The position numbers and the translations under genes are program-made. Below are positions 24,406 through 37,222 of a stretch of DNA of 64,000 nucleotides, piece by piece. The stretch comes from Tetrahymena thermophila SB210. Taxonomy: Eukaryota > Ciliophora > Oligohymenophorea > Hymenostomatida > Tetrahymenidae. The notes under the pieces are model-generated. The model ran no database searches. It was not told the origin of the DNA and saw only the letters and a program-made list of their open reading frames with translations. The stretch lies in assembly GCF_000189635.1 (NCBI RefSeq), contig NW_002476326.1, positions 533,442-597,441 on the forward strand. The letters are read 5' to 3'. Position 1 is the stretch's first letter; each line of letters opens with the position of its first letter.

Positions 24406-27009
24406 ATGATTGAAAATAAGGATTAACAGCACGAAACATAGTACAAAGATAGGTCACTCATACTCAAAATAATTCTCACTTATTGCCTTGGATAATTTTT
24501 TTGGGGATTTTAATTGGGTGTCTATACATCTTCATAAGAGCCTATACACAAAACCTTGGAAATATAAGAAGAAATTTAAGCTGCTTTCGATGGTTTTATC
24601 ACTTCACTTCTACCAATTGGTGGTCTAATCGGCTCTTTAATGTCAATGTACATATTTAAGTATTTTTCTAGAAGGTATTCTATGATAGTAATTGACTTGC
24701 TCGGTATCATAGGTAATTAACTTAAATACTCTTTTATTTGTATAGCAAAAATAAATACTTCTAAAACGATAATCCAAAATCATTTTTACATTATTTTTAC
24801 CAAAGCTTAATCTTAAATTATATGGTAAATTTAAAAATGTAATTACACTTTTTTAAACATTCTAGTCTGCTAAAAATTTTAATAGGATTATTACAAAAAA
24901 TTCTAACATTTAAACATATTAGCTTCAAAATGAATTAAATCTTAAGCATGGTGTCATATTTTAAAAAGGATTAATTTATTATTTTTTTGCCTTTTATTAA
25001 AATTTGTTTTTTAAAAGGAATATTTTAAAAAGTCTTTATTACATTTTTTAATAAATATTTAAAAAGTTAAGCTTTTAATTTCCATTAAAATTAGGTTGTT
25101 TCTTCAATATCTTTATCTATTCTACTACACTCTTTTCGATAGGTCGTTTTTTACTTGGTCTAAATGCAGGCTTTAACTCTTCTTTAGTCTGCACAATTGT
25201 GAAAGAAATTACTCCAGTAGAAATGTTACAACAAGGAGGAACTCTTCCAATTTTTATAAATAACATGGGTGTTTTCGTTGCTTACTTACTTGGAATAGGA
25301 TTTGCCTCTTCTTCAAGTGAGCCTGTAGCTGAATAACAATAAAATAGCAATTTCTACTTATTTTTTGTATACCTCTTCCCAGTAATATTCCCAATCATCA
25401 GAATCATCTTATTGAAGTAATTTACAGATTTTTAAATTTTTTAAATATTTAGCTAATTCTCTCTGAATAGATGGGAGAAAATACAATATTTTAAATATCC
25501 TGATTTCTCTTACCAATTAAAATTTATTTATTATTTGTTTTACATTAGGTATAAATACACAATGGAAACACCTTTCTTTTATATTGAAAATGGAATGGGT
25601 GATGAACTCCAATATGTTTTGGAAATCCTTTACAAAGAAAAATATGTGCACTAAGTCTCTCAAGATTATTATGGCTCTTACGAAGAAAAATAACGCAACA
25701 GCAACTCAGCGAACGATATTTTTTCTACCAAAAACATGAAAAAACTCTAAATAGGCATAACTCTAATGTACTTTATGTAAATGAGTGGAACATATGCAAT
25801 TATTTTCTGTAAGCTTGCTTTTTCTTTGATTAACAATTTTTATAATATCAACATCAATCACATCAGATAGATAGATATATAATTTTTTGGTTCTTCTTTA
25901 AATATTTTTTTAAATAAGCAATCTATGAATTGAATCTAAATGACTCAAACTAAAATAAAAATTTTTCTTACTTTTTTCCCATGATTTTTAATTACTAATT
26001 GATTAATCAATCAATTACAAATTCTTTTATCTTTCAACCTTAATTTTTTACAAATTTGAGATTAATCTATCAATCAATGATAAATTCTTTCAACCTTAAA
26101 TTATTGCAAAGCTAATTTGAAAATCATCAATTGGTATTTTATTTTTTAATAATCTAAATCAATTGGGGAAAATAATCTTTGAAGTATATGTACATTATCA
26201 GAGCAAAAAAAAACTATTCAAATCAATTTTTCAAAATTATTTGTTTTCAACTCAAATTATGTCAAACTCTCATTAATAATTAAAAGCACATTCAAAGAAT
26301 TTAGTTCAAACTTTGAAATCCATATTTTTCTATCTTTCATTCCCATTTTTTTATCAAATATAAATAATTTTCTATTTAGTAAGAATTTCTAAATTATTTT
26401 CTTTATTTATTAGTCGCAACAAAGATATTCTCTTAAGCAACTAATGGAAACACTAACATTGCATTATATTTAACTGTTGGTATTGGTCTTACTCCAGTTA
26501 TTTGCTCATATATAGCAGGATAACTTTCTTAAAAGCATGGTAGAAAACCTCTCTTGAAAAATGGCATGGCTGGGCTTGTTTGCATAAATTTTATTTTAAG
26601 TTTCTTTGCTTATGTCTAAGAAAATAAGGCATAAGCCAGTAATAGCCTCTCCATTTGGATCATCATTTTTACCTTCTTTTCAAGGTCTTATACAGCTTCA
26701 GCTTATGGTCCTAACTCTTTTGCATATAGTGCTGATATTTTGTGTCCAAAGAGTTTAAGTCTAATATACTTATTTTACTGGGGATTTGAAGCAATAGTCG
26801 GCTTTATCTTCCCTATCTTAATTGACAGCTTAGGACTTAGTTTTGCATTCTTTTTCTTTGCAATGAATTGCGCTGCAGGTTTTTATTTTGTTCACCATTA
26901 TATCAAAGAAACAAAAGGTTTGACCAGAAAGCAAGTCGAGTGTCTCTTTGATGAATAACAATCATTGATTGATGAATCTCTACACACCAAATTATTTGAA
27001 ATGGTTTGA
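24406..27009 (+). CDS. major facilitator superfamily transporter, sugar-porter type
   Basis: Four exons (24406-24712, 25095-25416, 25549-25808, 26414-27009) join in frame to 494 aa. The 605-nt third intron is long for this window. About twelve hydrophobic segments are visible: the first six in exons 1-2, then a hydrophilic central loop (KYVHQVSQDYYGSYEEK), then six more. Sugar-porter hallmarks are present: GRFLLGLNAG after TM4, a GRKPLL loop in the C-terminal half, SFAYSADILCPKS near TM10, and a KETKG end (PETKG equivalent). The family moves hexoses or related small polyols by facilitated diffusion or proton symport across the plasma or vacuolar membrane. Substrate cannot be assigned. The start at 24406 is chosen because coding composition begins there, followed by charged cytoplasmic residues and TM1. 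Confidence 0.88.
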
Positions 27010-29663
27010 ACAAAAAGATAAATACCTCTTAGCTCTAACTTAATCATTTAATTCAAATCAATTTAAAGTTACTATTATCGTAATTTTTAATAAATCACTC
27101 ACCATGATTTATCCAAGCACAATAACGATTATAATTAGTTATTCATGACCAAATTCTTCTAAAAACTAATATGATACAAATTATATATTAAAAGAACTAT
27201 AAAGAAATATATTTACTACTATATAAATTATATATAAATTAATTACTAGAATTGTAGCACTTTCACTTATCCATTTTCTGTGTAAAATGTATTTTAATTC
27301 ACATCAATTTGTCTTTTTTTATTAAGTTTCTTCTGCAATATTTTTAATTTTCTATAAATATTTTTTTTATATAATTTAAATTATTCAAATTGATTATACA
27401 ACGCAAAAGTTGATTAATCTAATTTTTATTTTCCTGCAGATGTAAAGTCTGTTGTGAATTTTTAATATAGAAGCCAAAATTTTTATTTATTTCTCACCTT
27501 ATTCCTCGTTTGAATTAAAATTTTATTTAAAAATATTCCCCAAAAAAAGTAACAAATTTCTTTTATTCATGTAATCAAACAATTTAATTTAAATTTAGTA
27601 AAAGAAATATCTTTAATAAAATTATTAATTACATCATACAAATTTAGATTATTCCCACATTCCAATACGTATTAAATACGATTACAAATATAGAGCTTTT
27701 AGAGAACATTTTTCAACAAATTATATTTATAAATGAAATAATATTTATATGAAATATTTATTTCATTATTGGGAATTAGAAAATTTTAGCTTTTAATTTG
27801 AAAATGAAATTTAAAACTTACCTAAAAAAAATAGTAAAAAAAATTTTTATTTTATTTTTTACAATTACATGTAACTAATTTTAAACAACTATTTTGGGTA
27901 TTTTTAATCTTAAATTTATTAAATAAAAAAATTCATATCTAACATTACTAATATATATTTGAATTGAAATATTAGAGATTTATATTTACCAAAAGTTTAA
28001 ATTGGAATATTTAAATAAATAAGATATTAAAAATATTTCTACTACACTATTATAATAACTAAAAATTTTTATCATTTTTCAAAAACAAAAATGTAATATA
28101 TTGGTAATTAAATTTGAATATAGCTTTTGTAATTATATTACTGACATAGCTTAATTACTAAATATTAAAAAATTATGTTAAAATATAATTATTTTAATTA
28201 AATTAAGTAAAATATGAAGATTCTTAAAGATATTTCAAAGGTAATCTGTTTCCAAAATTAATTTATAATAAATAGTTTTTGATAAAAATATTATTTGTTG
28301 TTTAATCAATTATTTATTTATATATATTTTTGATAATATTATGTAGATATTTTTGATGCTTTAACTATTTCTCCATATCATCATGATACCAAATTATATG
28401 ATTTGCTAAGAAAATTAGCTAAAAAACAAAACATATTAATTTATTAACAAATACTGATTATTTATTTATATTTTAGAAATAATCATATTTTCGTTTGTTT
28501 TTTTACTTTATATAAGACTAAAATAAAAAATACCTCTTAAAAATTTAAGAATTAATGAAGTTAATTAGTTTTTAATCGAATGAGTTATCAAAATGATATT
28601 TTATTTTAGGTTAAATGTCCAGCCAGTTTCTTGTTATAATTAATAATTTTATTGAAGTTTTTAGAGTTTTTGATTTAAGAAGATTTTTTCAAAAAATTTT
28701 TAAAAATGTTAACAATTAAAAAAATTATATTGATAAATTAAGTAAGTTAAAGGAATAATATGTAATAAAAATCAAATAATAAATATTCTGTTTGAGAAAA
28801 ATACTTTTTAAATTAATTGTATTTGATTTAAATTTATTAAATTTAATTGATACGTTCTTAATTGAAAAATTAGTGGCTATTATATTTTTTTTTAATTAGC
28901 TTACACTCATTTTTTTTCTCAATAGAATAAGATAAAAAATGCAATCGAATCTAAAATTCTTCTTAAAAAGGTTTTTATAGGAAGTTATTTTTAAGATAGG
29001 TTATAAATTTGATTTTAATATTCAATCATTTTATTATAAAAAAATTATAATTATGAGGATGATTTTATGTTTTTGTTAATAGTAGAAAATAAAAAAATAA
29101 TTATTTATAACCAATAACCTGATTAAGTAACGATTTAATTGATTTTAAATTCTTTTTTCTTAAGCTTAACTTATGGTAATGTAGAGCTAATTGAAAATTT
29201 TATGGAGAAAGATTGAAATTCATTCTTTCATAGTTATTTTAGTGTAAGGTTAATAAATCTTTCTCTTACAGTAAATAAAATAGGTATTATGTTTAAAATT
29301 TATTGAATAAAATTTTAATTTTTGATGAGAGGTTTAGTATAAACACTTTATTTTTTTAAATGTAAGTATCATAATTTAGCCAATTTTTTGTAAATTTAAA
29401 ATAATTAAAGCACTTTTTATTTCAAATCAATCATATTTTGTCATGAGGAAAGCTCGAAATATAAAATGTAATTCAATTTGATTTGCATATATTTTTATTT
29501 GATTTATATTTATTTATCATACATAACAACTATATTTTTGACAAAATTTTTTTAATTAAAATAGGTGATTAAAAAAGCTGTAATTTAGCTATAGCAAAAA
29601 ATCATAAATAATAAATAAGAACATACAAATAATTAGTTTAGATTGTTTCATTATTAGGAGAAA
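27010..29663. other. long AT-rich intergenic region
   Basis: About 2.65 kb, the longest gene-free stretch in the window, between two plus-strand genes. It was scanned on both strands in the ciliate code; open stretches are pure AT-rich K/N/I/F composition and no exon is supported. Confidence 0.6.
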
Positions 29664-31422
29664 ATGTCGTCTTTATTCAAAAAGGAAAAAGATATGGATA
29701 CAATTGAGGATGAGAAATCAGATAGAAATAAATAGATTTAGGAAAAAAGGAAGAAATCTTCAATGGGAGGAGGAATCATGGGAGGCATTAAAAAATCATT
29801 AAATGATTATGTTAGAAAAAAAATAGAAAGTAAGATTATGGAGTTCCTGGCAAAATAGAAACCAAAAGTAAAAGAGTAGCTCAGAGATAAGGATATGCCA
29901 GTATGCGTTTAAAATTTTGTTGAAGAAGTAGTTGAGGAAAATTGGCCTGTTCTTGAAGAAGAAGTTTAGTACTAGCTTCGTATTAGAACAGATTACCCAT
30001 ATTCCAATTAAGTTATACCAAATTTACCTTGGTATAAATGGATACCTTGGAAAATAAGATCAACGTAAATTTCAATTTAAATTATTAATAAATTCATATT
30101 TTTCCAACTTAAAGTGAAAAGCAAAAATTATTTTAAACTAGTTTACAAGTAAAAAATGGTACTTATAAAAATTTACATAATTTAGTTTTAAAGAAATTTA
30201 AGGAAACTAAATGATTTTTACTGTTTGCTTCACTTATCAATGAATAATATTTCTTCATCTAATTCAAGAATTATCTTATTTTTTATAATAAAAATTTTTG
30301 TTCTAGTAATTAAAAATTAAAATCAATCATTTTAAATGATTAAATTAGTTAATATTTTTAATTATACATATTATTTAAAAAAATAGTATCCAATACTCAG
30401 TAATGCCTCACAATAAAACTTTAGGTTAAAATATCAAAAATCCATTGTGGTTAATTTAAACTATAGCAAGTCTCTGCCCATTCTATGGAGTTAATAGCTT
30501 CTACTTTATTTTTTTATTCTTAATAATTGATAAGAGTGATGAATATCAGCTGATTAATTTTATTCTTTCATTTAAGAGATTCTAATTCTTTGCTTTTGGG
30601 TTAATTGGAGGATTTGTTGGGTTTTATCTTTATTTCTACTGTGTAGATTAAACTAAGCATTTCAACTTGTCAGTATAATAAAATTGCCATGAAAATGGAC
30701 CAGGTAGTCTCATACACGTGAGAATAGATTTAATCTCTTTTGGTATTCATTTGATTCTAACATGGATTGTATTATTTTTCCTCCCCTTCTCTGAGTAAAA
30801 AGGCTAGCTCAGATTCCGTATAGCTGATAAAGAATATCAAAAAGAAAAGGAAAAGATTGGTAAGGAAAAGGAAAAGCGTAAAAAGGAAAGAGAAAAACTA
30901 GTTAAAAAGATTGAAGAAAAAGTATAAAAGAAGAAGAAGAAAGGTGAAAATGCATAATTCAGTGATTTTGTTGAAGAATATAATTTGAAATAATATGATG
31001 ATCTTGAAGGTTAAGAAGAAGAGAAGAAATTTTGTGTGTTGGACCGTGGTGGTCATATGAAATTCTTAATTATTTGGGATATTGTTATGTTTTCTTTATC
31101 TTTTTCATTCTTCTATTATAACTTCTAAAAGGAAGACAGAACAAATTTTTAAGAAGCTAAAGGTACTATTTACTTTTGTAAATGGTTGTATGCAATCCTC
31201 AGCTTTCCTTTCTTATTATTTTCTATTCCTTTAATTAGTAGTTTATTAAGTAGAGCACGTCCTACCGCTTATGATGAGTTTGGTAATACAGTACCTGTAC
31301 TAGGTGAGATTGATTATAAAGAAGATATTTTAGGTGATATTGATGTTGATGCAGAAATGAATTCAACTTTACCAATTTAATCTAATCTTAACACTCCTAC
31401 ATCAAGAAGTAACTACAAGTGA
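29664..31422 (+). CDS. multi-pass membrane protein with charged cytoplasmic loop, unknown function
   Basis: Exons 29664-30064 and 30387-31422 join with matching phase to 478 aa. The N-terminal 130 residues are soluble, with a Gly-rich MGGGIMGG patch and an acidic EEVVEENWPVLEEEVQ helix. There follow a Trp-rich PWYKWIPWKIR segment and a PHNKTLGQNIKNPLWL block, then about three membrane spans with the polar link DKSDEYQL between them. A fourth hydrophobic segment precedes a very basic Lys/Glu coiled region (about residues 265-320) and an acidic linker. Two more spans and an acidic tail end the protein. The order (PWYKWIPW, PHNKT, DKSDEYQL) recalls an uncharacterised eukaryotic membrane family seen in protists, but no name can be given. 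The charged loop is likely cytosolic. Confidence 0.78.
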
Positions 31423-32146
31423 TCTAAATTATTATTTTAATTTTCAAACTTAATAAAAATTAAATATTATAAATATATAAAAATAAATAAGTAATCATAA
31501 AATTTAAAAAATTTGAATTTGATCTATAAAAATATCAACAATATTTTATGTTTTTTAGAAAAAAAATATAGATGATCTATGTAAATTTTAGTATGTGCAT
31601 AATCGTTGTTTTTAATATAATTATTTATATAAAATTTAATTTAATTATAAATTTAACAAATAAATAATTTATTTTTAATTTATAAAATATTATTTTAATG
31701 TGATTTAATCTAGATTTTTATTTCTATTAATTAATCTGTTTTTTCAGAAATTTATACCCAATAATATTCATAAAATATTTATTTTTTTTTTTTATAAAAA
31801 ATTTATTGATATTTTACATATAAAATTAGAAGGGCTTTATTTTGAATTATTATAATTACATATAATAGTGCTAGATAAAGATTTTAATTTATATATTTAG
31901 ATTTATAACTTAGAAAAATCTTTTTCTTAATTAGTTAATAAGTTTGTATAGTATTTGGCTGGATAGTATTAATAATTTAAAAAATTCAAAACAATAAAAA
32001 TCAAATTGATTAACTATCTTTAAATAGCTTTTATCTAAATTTTAGAATTTTGTGTAAACAAACAAATATTTTAAGCAGATCGAGTAGTATAAATATAGTT
32101 AAAAGTAGTCATAGCATAACCAGTAAAATATTAAAAACTTTAAAAA
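31423..32146. other. AT-rich intergenic region
   Basis: Spacer between two plus-strand genes; presumed promoter of the NEK-IFT57 gene. No other feature was seen. Confidence 0.6.
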
Positions 32147-35100
32147 ATGAGTAAAGACATTCAGGAGTTTACTGGAAAGGAGATTTAAGGATATACTGTA
32201 TCGAAGCCTATAGGTAAAACAATATATGATATACATTTATAATTCAAACAATGATTTAATATTACACTTACTGTCATTAATATTAAATAATTTGTTTACG
32301 GAATAAGCATTTAGTTAAAATTCATCATTATTTCATAGAATAAAAATAGATAATTAACTTAAATACTAGCGTTTTCTTTATAATAAAATAGGTTAAGGCA
32401 AATTTTCAACCGTTTATAAAGCTGAAACTGCAAATAAATAAGTTTTTGCATTGAAAAAGATAAAGGTAAACAAAATTTGGCATTATGATTTATGTGACTC
32501 TTTTATTAGCAAAAACAAATAACATATTTAGTTATTATTCTAAAATGAGATTAGAAAAATGTTTTTTTTTAAAAGCTGAAATAATTTTTTATTTTAAATT
32601 AGTTTTTTTAGATAATTTATGCATCATTCTGTTTGTATTTAATTTTAGTATATGAATTATTATAACTTTCAAAGATTAAAAAAAGTATTTAGTAAACGAT
32701 TTTAACAATTAAATTATTAGATATTTGACATGATGGATCCTAAATAGCGTGAGAAATGTTTAAAAGAAGTTGGATTGATGAAGCCACTAGATCACCCTAA
32801 TATAATTAAATATATAGATTCCTTTATACATAATAACGAATTGATTATTGTTACAGAATGGGCAGAAAAGGGCGATTTAAAGCGATTAATTAAAATGTAA
32901 TAGCAAGAAGAAACTCCTTTTGAGGAGTTAAAAATATGGGAATATATGTAATAGATTGCTTCTGCGTTAAATCATATGCACGAAAAAAGAATCATGCATA
33001 GGGATTTAAAGCCTGCCAATATATTTATAGCTCAAGATGACACTTTAAAAGTAGGAGATTTAGGTTTAGGTAGAGAATTTTCTTCAGGAACTATTGAAGT
33101 TTATTCTAAAGTAGGTACACCTTTGTATATGAGTCCAGAGGTATGTATTTATTTAATAATTATAATATATTTCATATAACATAGTGACAATGAATATGAA
33201 TAGGATTAGAAATAGTGCTAAAAAATAGCTCATTAAATAAAAATATATCAAATAAATTTATTTTTGAAGCGTTTTTAAATTTAAAAATGTTCATAAAAAA
33301 TAATACCAAATGATAAAATAATGCTACAGACCTATTTAGCTTTTAATGATACAAAAAATTTAGCTTGAATAAGATAAAAAATAATTAAACTTAAAATTGC
33401 TTATAATATTTTTAAAATAAATTATCTATTTCAAGAAAAATATTTAATTTTTGTAGTTGTCTTTTTTAATTTTTAGTAAAAGGTAATTAACTTATTTTTA
33501 ATTAAAAGCTTTTACATGGCGAGGGTTATGACATGAAAAGTGATGTTTGGAGTTTAGGCTGTATTGTTTATGAGTTGAGTGAATTTAAAAGTCCTTTCAG
33601 AAATGAAAATGATAAAATGAGTTTAATGGATTTATTTTAGAATATCACGAAAGGTAAAAAAATAATAATAAAAATGATGAAAGATTTAAACAATAAATAA
33701 AAAAAATAGGAGAATATAAGCAAATAAGTAAGAGATATAGTGAAGATTTATAATAAATTATAGATGATATGATAGTGGTAGACCCTACTAAAAGAATTGA
33801 TACAGAAGTTGTTTTGCAAAGATGCGAAAAAAAAATTAATTAGTTAAAGAAAAACCCAAAGATTGATTGTATTTTAGTAAATAAATGATTGAATATTTTT
33901 ATAATAATTAAATATTTATTTATTACTTTTAAATAATTTAACAGGTTAATGAGGATATATATGAAAAACTTACTCTTTTGGAGTATCATAATTTTTTTTG
34001 CAAACCTATGCACAGAGATCCTGTTTCAAAAGTGTTTTTTTCAATATCTGATTAAACTCCTGCTCAAAATAATAAGAAATTCTTCTATTTTGCAGAGCTA
34101 TGCTATTGGATAATGTCAATATAAAAAGTAACTTCTTATTTAAAAAAATTTACTTACTTTATTTTGTAATTAATTATGTTAATGCTCATTCATTTTTTTT
34201 TAGTATGATAAAAAAAATAAAATATAAGCAGCATTAAAATTAAAATCTCTTGGAAACTGGGAATCTGTTGATGAGTGTGCATAATAGTTATTATTCGATC
34301 TTAAAAAATGGGGGCTCAGACTTCCAGACTCTTTAAATGTCTAACACATTAGAAATGTAATTTTTTTAAAGGATTCAAACAGATTTTAACAATAATTATT
34401 ACATCAAAAAATATAAATAAACGAAAAAGTTTTGAAATATGATAAATGCTTATTTAAAAATAAACAATAAATTAATTCATTTTACAATTTATTTTTAAAA
34501 AAAACAGGGATATGGTGATACAGTCTGTTTCATATTAAACGATATATTAAATAGAGAATTAATTAGATTAAATTTTAAATTTGAAGATCCTAAGCACACT
34601 GATGTTTAGAATGGACAGCAAGAAACAGAAAATGGAGTTTTATAAGATCCTGATTTAAATGAGTATATGATTGAAGAGGAGGATATATAAGATGAAGATT
34701 CTATTGTCGGAGAAGAAGAATAAGGAGATTTATTAAATGGGTAATATAATAAACGGTAAAATGGAGAAGAGGCTTATGATTATAAAAAAATAATAGATGA
34801 AGATAGAGAAATGATTATCTCGAATGTTGATCCACTAGAGTGGTAAAAAGAATGTCTTAGAGTCACTACAGAGCTATAAAACTTTGATTTAAAAATTAAG
34901 AAAAATGAAATAACTGCATAGATTAACGAAAACGACTATATCAACAACTTGAATCGTCTTTAAAAATTTTAGAGAGTATTTATTAATTTTTACTTTTATA
35001 AAAGAATAATAAAATAAAATTGTATCAAAGGGAATGAATATGCAGGCATAAATTTTGTAAGAACCTTTTGTTAATAAGATAATCACAAACTGGTAAAACT

Positions 35101-35674
35101 AGCTAGATTAAATTGAAAAAGGAGAATAAAGGATTAACTAAGGAAATATTGATAGCATAAATGTGCTTAAAGAAAAAGTGCAAAGTAAAAAGAAATTTCT
35201 TTTGGATTTAGAGTAAAAGTCTGAGTAAGTAAAAAGCTAAATTTAGAATTTCGATAGCATGAATGAACAATATGAAAAAGTTAAAAAAGAAATAGTAGAG
35301 AGAGAGAAATTGATTACAGGAAATGATTAAACTAATAAAATAAAAGATGCAATATAAAAAATAAAAGTAAATTACAAATTTCAAATGTTTTATATTAATA
35401 AATTATTTGTTTTAAAAAGACCGAAATTAAATCGATGACAATTAAAATAGGTGTTTTACAAAGTAACCTCCTTTCAAAACAATTAAACATAGAATTAAAT
35501 AAATTTAAAAATGGATCTGATGATGAAGATGGTATAGATGATAATTATTTAAACGATTTATAGTAATCTAAAAACAACAACAAAAATAGTAACACAAATG
35601 GTGAAATAAATTAAGGATTTAGTGATGATCAAAATGAAGAAAATTTAATGGATATATCTGATGATAATTTTTGA
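32147..35674 (+). CDS. predicted NEK6/7-like kinase fused to IFT57
   Basis: Ten exons (32147-32213, 32392-32465, 32721-33140, 33509-33653, 33710-33876, 33945-34127, 34204-34356, 34508-34975, 35046-35366, 35420-35674) total 2253 nt with every phase matching, giving 750 aa. Residues 1-291 are a NEK6/7-type kinase: glycine loop GQGKFS at 23, ALKKIK lysine, an IFDMMDPK block typical of NEK6/7, HRDLKP (D142), GDLGLGR (D160), MSPE and SDVWSLGC. Residues 292-750 match IFT57 throughout: [18 protein letters not shown] at the start, a [10 protein letters not shown] block, an acidic middle, long coiled coils, then [13 protein letters not shown] near the end. IFT57 is an IFT-B subunit of cilia. The junction is a 68-nt AT-rich GT-AG intron (33877-33944). 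If it is not spliced, the kinase stops at TGA 33886-33888 and an IFT57 frame begins at an overlapping ATG 33885, an arrangement unusual for nuclear genes. Fusion is favoured. Confidence 0.82.
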
Positions 35675-37222
35675 AATTTTAATTTTTTTCCAAAATTAAA
35701 GTAAATAATAATAAATAAATAAATAATTTAATATGTATATATTTATATAAAAATAGTTTAATAATTTATTACCAATTAATTAAATAAGTAAATAAATTAA
35801 TTAAATAAATAATAAATAGTAATTAATATATTTCATATATAATTTAGTGTTTATAAATCATCTCAATAAATATTTAATTCCCTTAAAAATTTTTGTTTTG
35901 TACTTCATAATAAACTTACTTTCCTAATATATTTATTTATAAATAAATATTCTAAAATAAGAAAGGCATAAATAAATTAATAAATTATTGGAAATATTTA
36001 TTGTCTTTTATATTGTACAATTTTTTACTTTATAAAACAAAAATATTAATTCCAATAAATTTTTTAGGAGATAACACACCATTTTATTTTATTTTTTTCT
36101 TAATACTAAACTCAAACATAAATTAAATTATATTAGTTAAATATCTTAAAATAAAATTAAATGCATTCTACTTGAGTATCATAAAAAAGATTTTTTTTAA
36201 TTATGTAATTTTAAATTAAATTTTAGGAATCATTAAAATAAAAAAATTTTTTAAATCAAATTTTCTAAATGTTTTGAAAAATTAGGGATTTTCTTATATC
36301 AAGAGAAAATTGATAGTAAAATATAATGAAAATAAAATTATTAATTAGGGTTTGAAAGGTGAAAGAAAAGTAGAAAAGTAGATCTTACTTAATATAAAAC
36401 AGGTAAAACAAATTCATTTATTTATTTATTTAAAGCGATTTAGTTCTAAAATTTTAGAGCTTAAATCAATCATATTTTTATTTTCTTTGCTTTAAGAATA
36501 ATAAAATTGAATTAAGAGTTGATAGATTTATTCATATTTTATTAATTATTTTAAGAAGATTTTTTTAATTATGTAATTTTAAATTAAATTTTAGGAATCA
36601 TTAAAATAAAAAAATTTTTTAAATCAAATGTTCTAAATGTTTTAAATAATTAGGGATTTTCTTATATCAAGAGAAAATTGATAGTAAAATATAATGAAAA
36701 TAAAATTATTAATTAGGGTTTGAAAGGTGAAAGAAAAGTAGAAAAGTAGATCTTACTTAATATAAAACAGGTAAAACAAATTCATTTATTTATTTATTTA
36801 AAGCGATTTAGTTCTAAAATTTTAGAGCTAAAATCAATCATATTTTTATTTTCTTTGCTTTAAGAATAATAAAATTGAATTAAGAGTTGATAGATTTATT
36901 CATATTTTATTAATTATTTTAAGAGTTTATTTTTTAAATTAAGAAAATTACTTTAGAATTTAGTATTGATTTATTATTATATAATTTTTATAAAATTTAT
37001 GTGTTTATTTATATATTAGCTTTTTGATTATGTATGTAAGTATGTATCTATCTATGTATGATCTATTTTGTTCTTTATTTTAACTATAAAATATCATTAC
37101 TATTTTAGATAATTTATTAGTTTTTTAATTTATCTATTATGTTTTTTTGATGTTAAACTTAGTAAAGTTTTCCATTAAATAAACTTAACATAATATCTTT
37201 TAGTGATTTATATCAAATAAAA
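35675..37222. other. convergent intergenic region between two NEK genes
   Basis: A 1.55-kb spacer between the stops of the NEK-IFT57 (+) and NEK (-) genes. Apart from the 368-bp tandem duplication it is AT-rich and non-coding, with a GTATGTATCTATC-type microsatellite near 37033-37060. Confidence 0.65.
36187..36923. repeat. near-identical tandem duplication, unit 368 bp
   Basis: The segment starting AAGATTTTTTT near 36187 recurs 368 bp downstream. Anchors fix the offset: AATTATGTAATTTT at 36199 and 36567, and the shared end ATTAATTATTTTAAG at 36555 and 36923. Only a few differences were seen over the whole unit (for example GAGCTTAAATC versus GAGCTAAAATC, and a small T-run length change), so the duplication is recent or homogenised. 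Inside each unit are GC-richer phrases (TTAGGGTTTGAAAGGTGAAAG and GTAGATCTTACTT) and an ATTTATTT run. It is not open as a protein and has no terminal inverted repeats. Confidence 0.9.
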
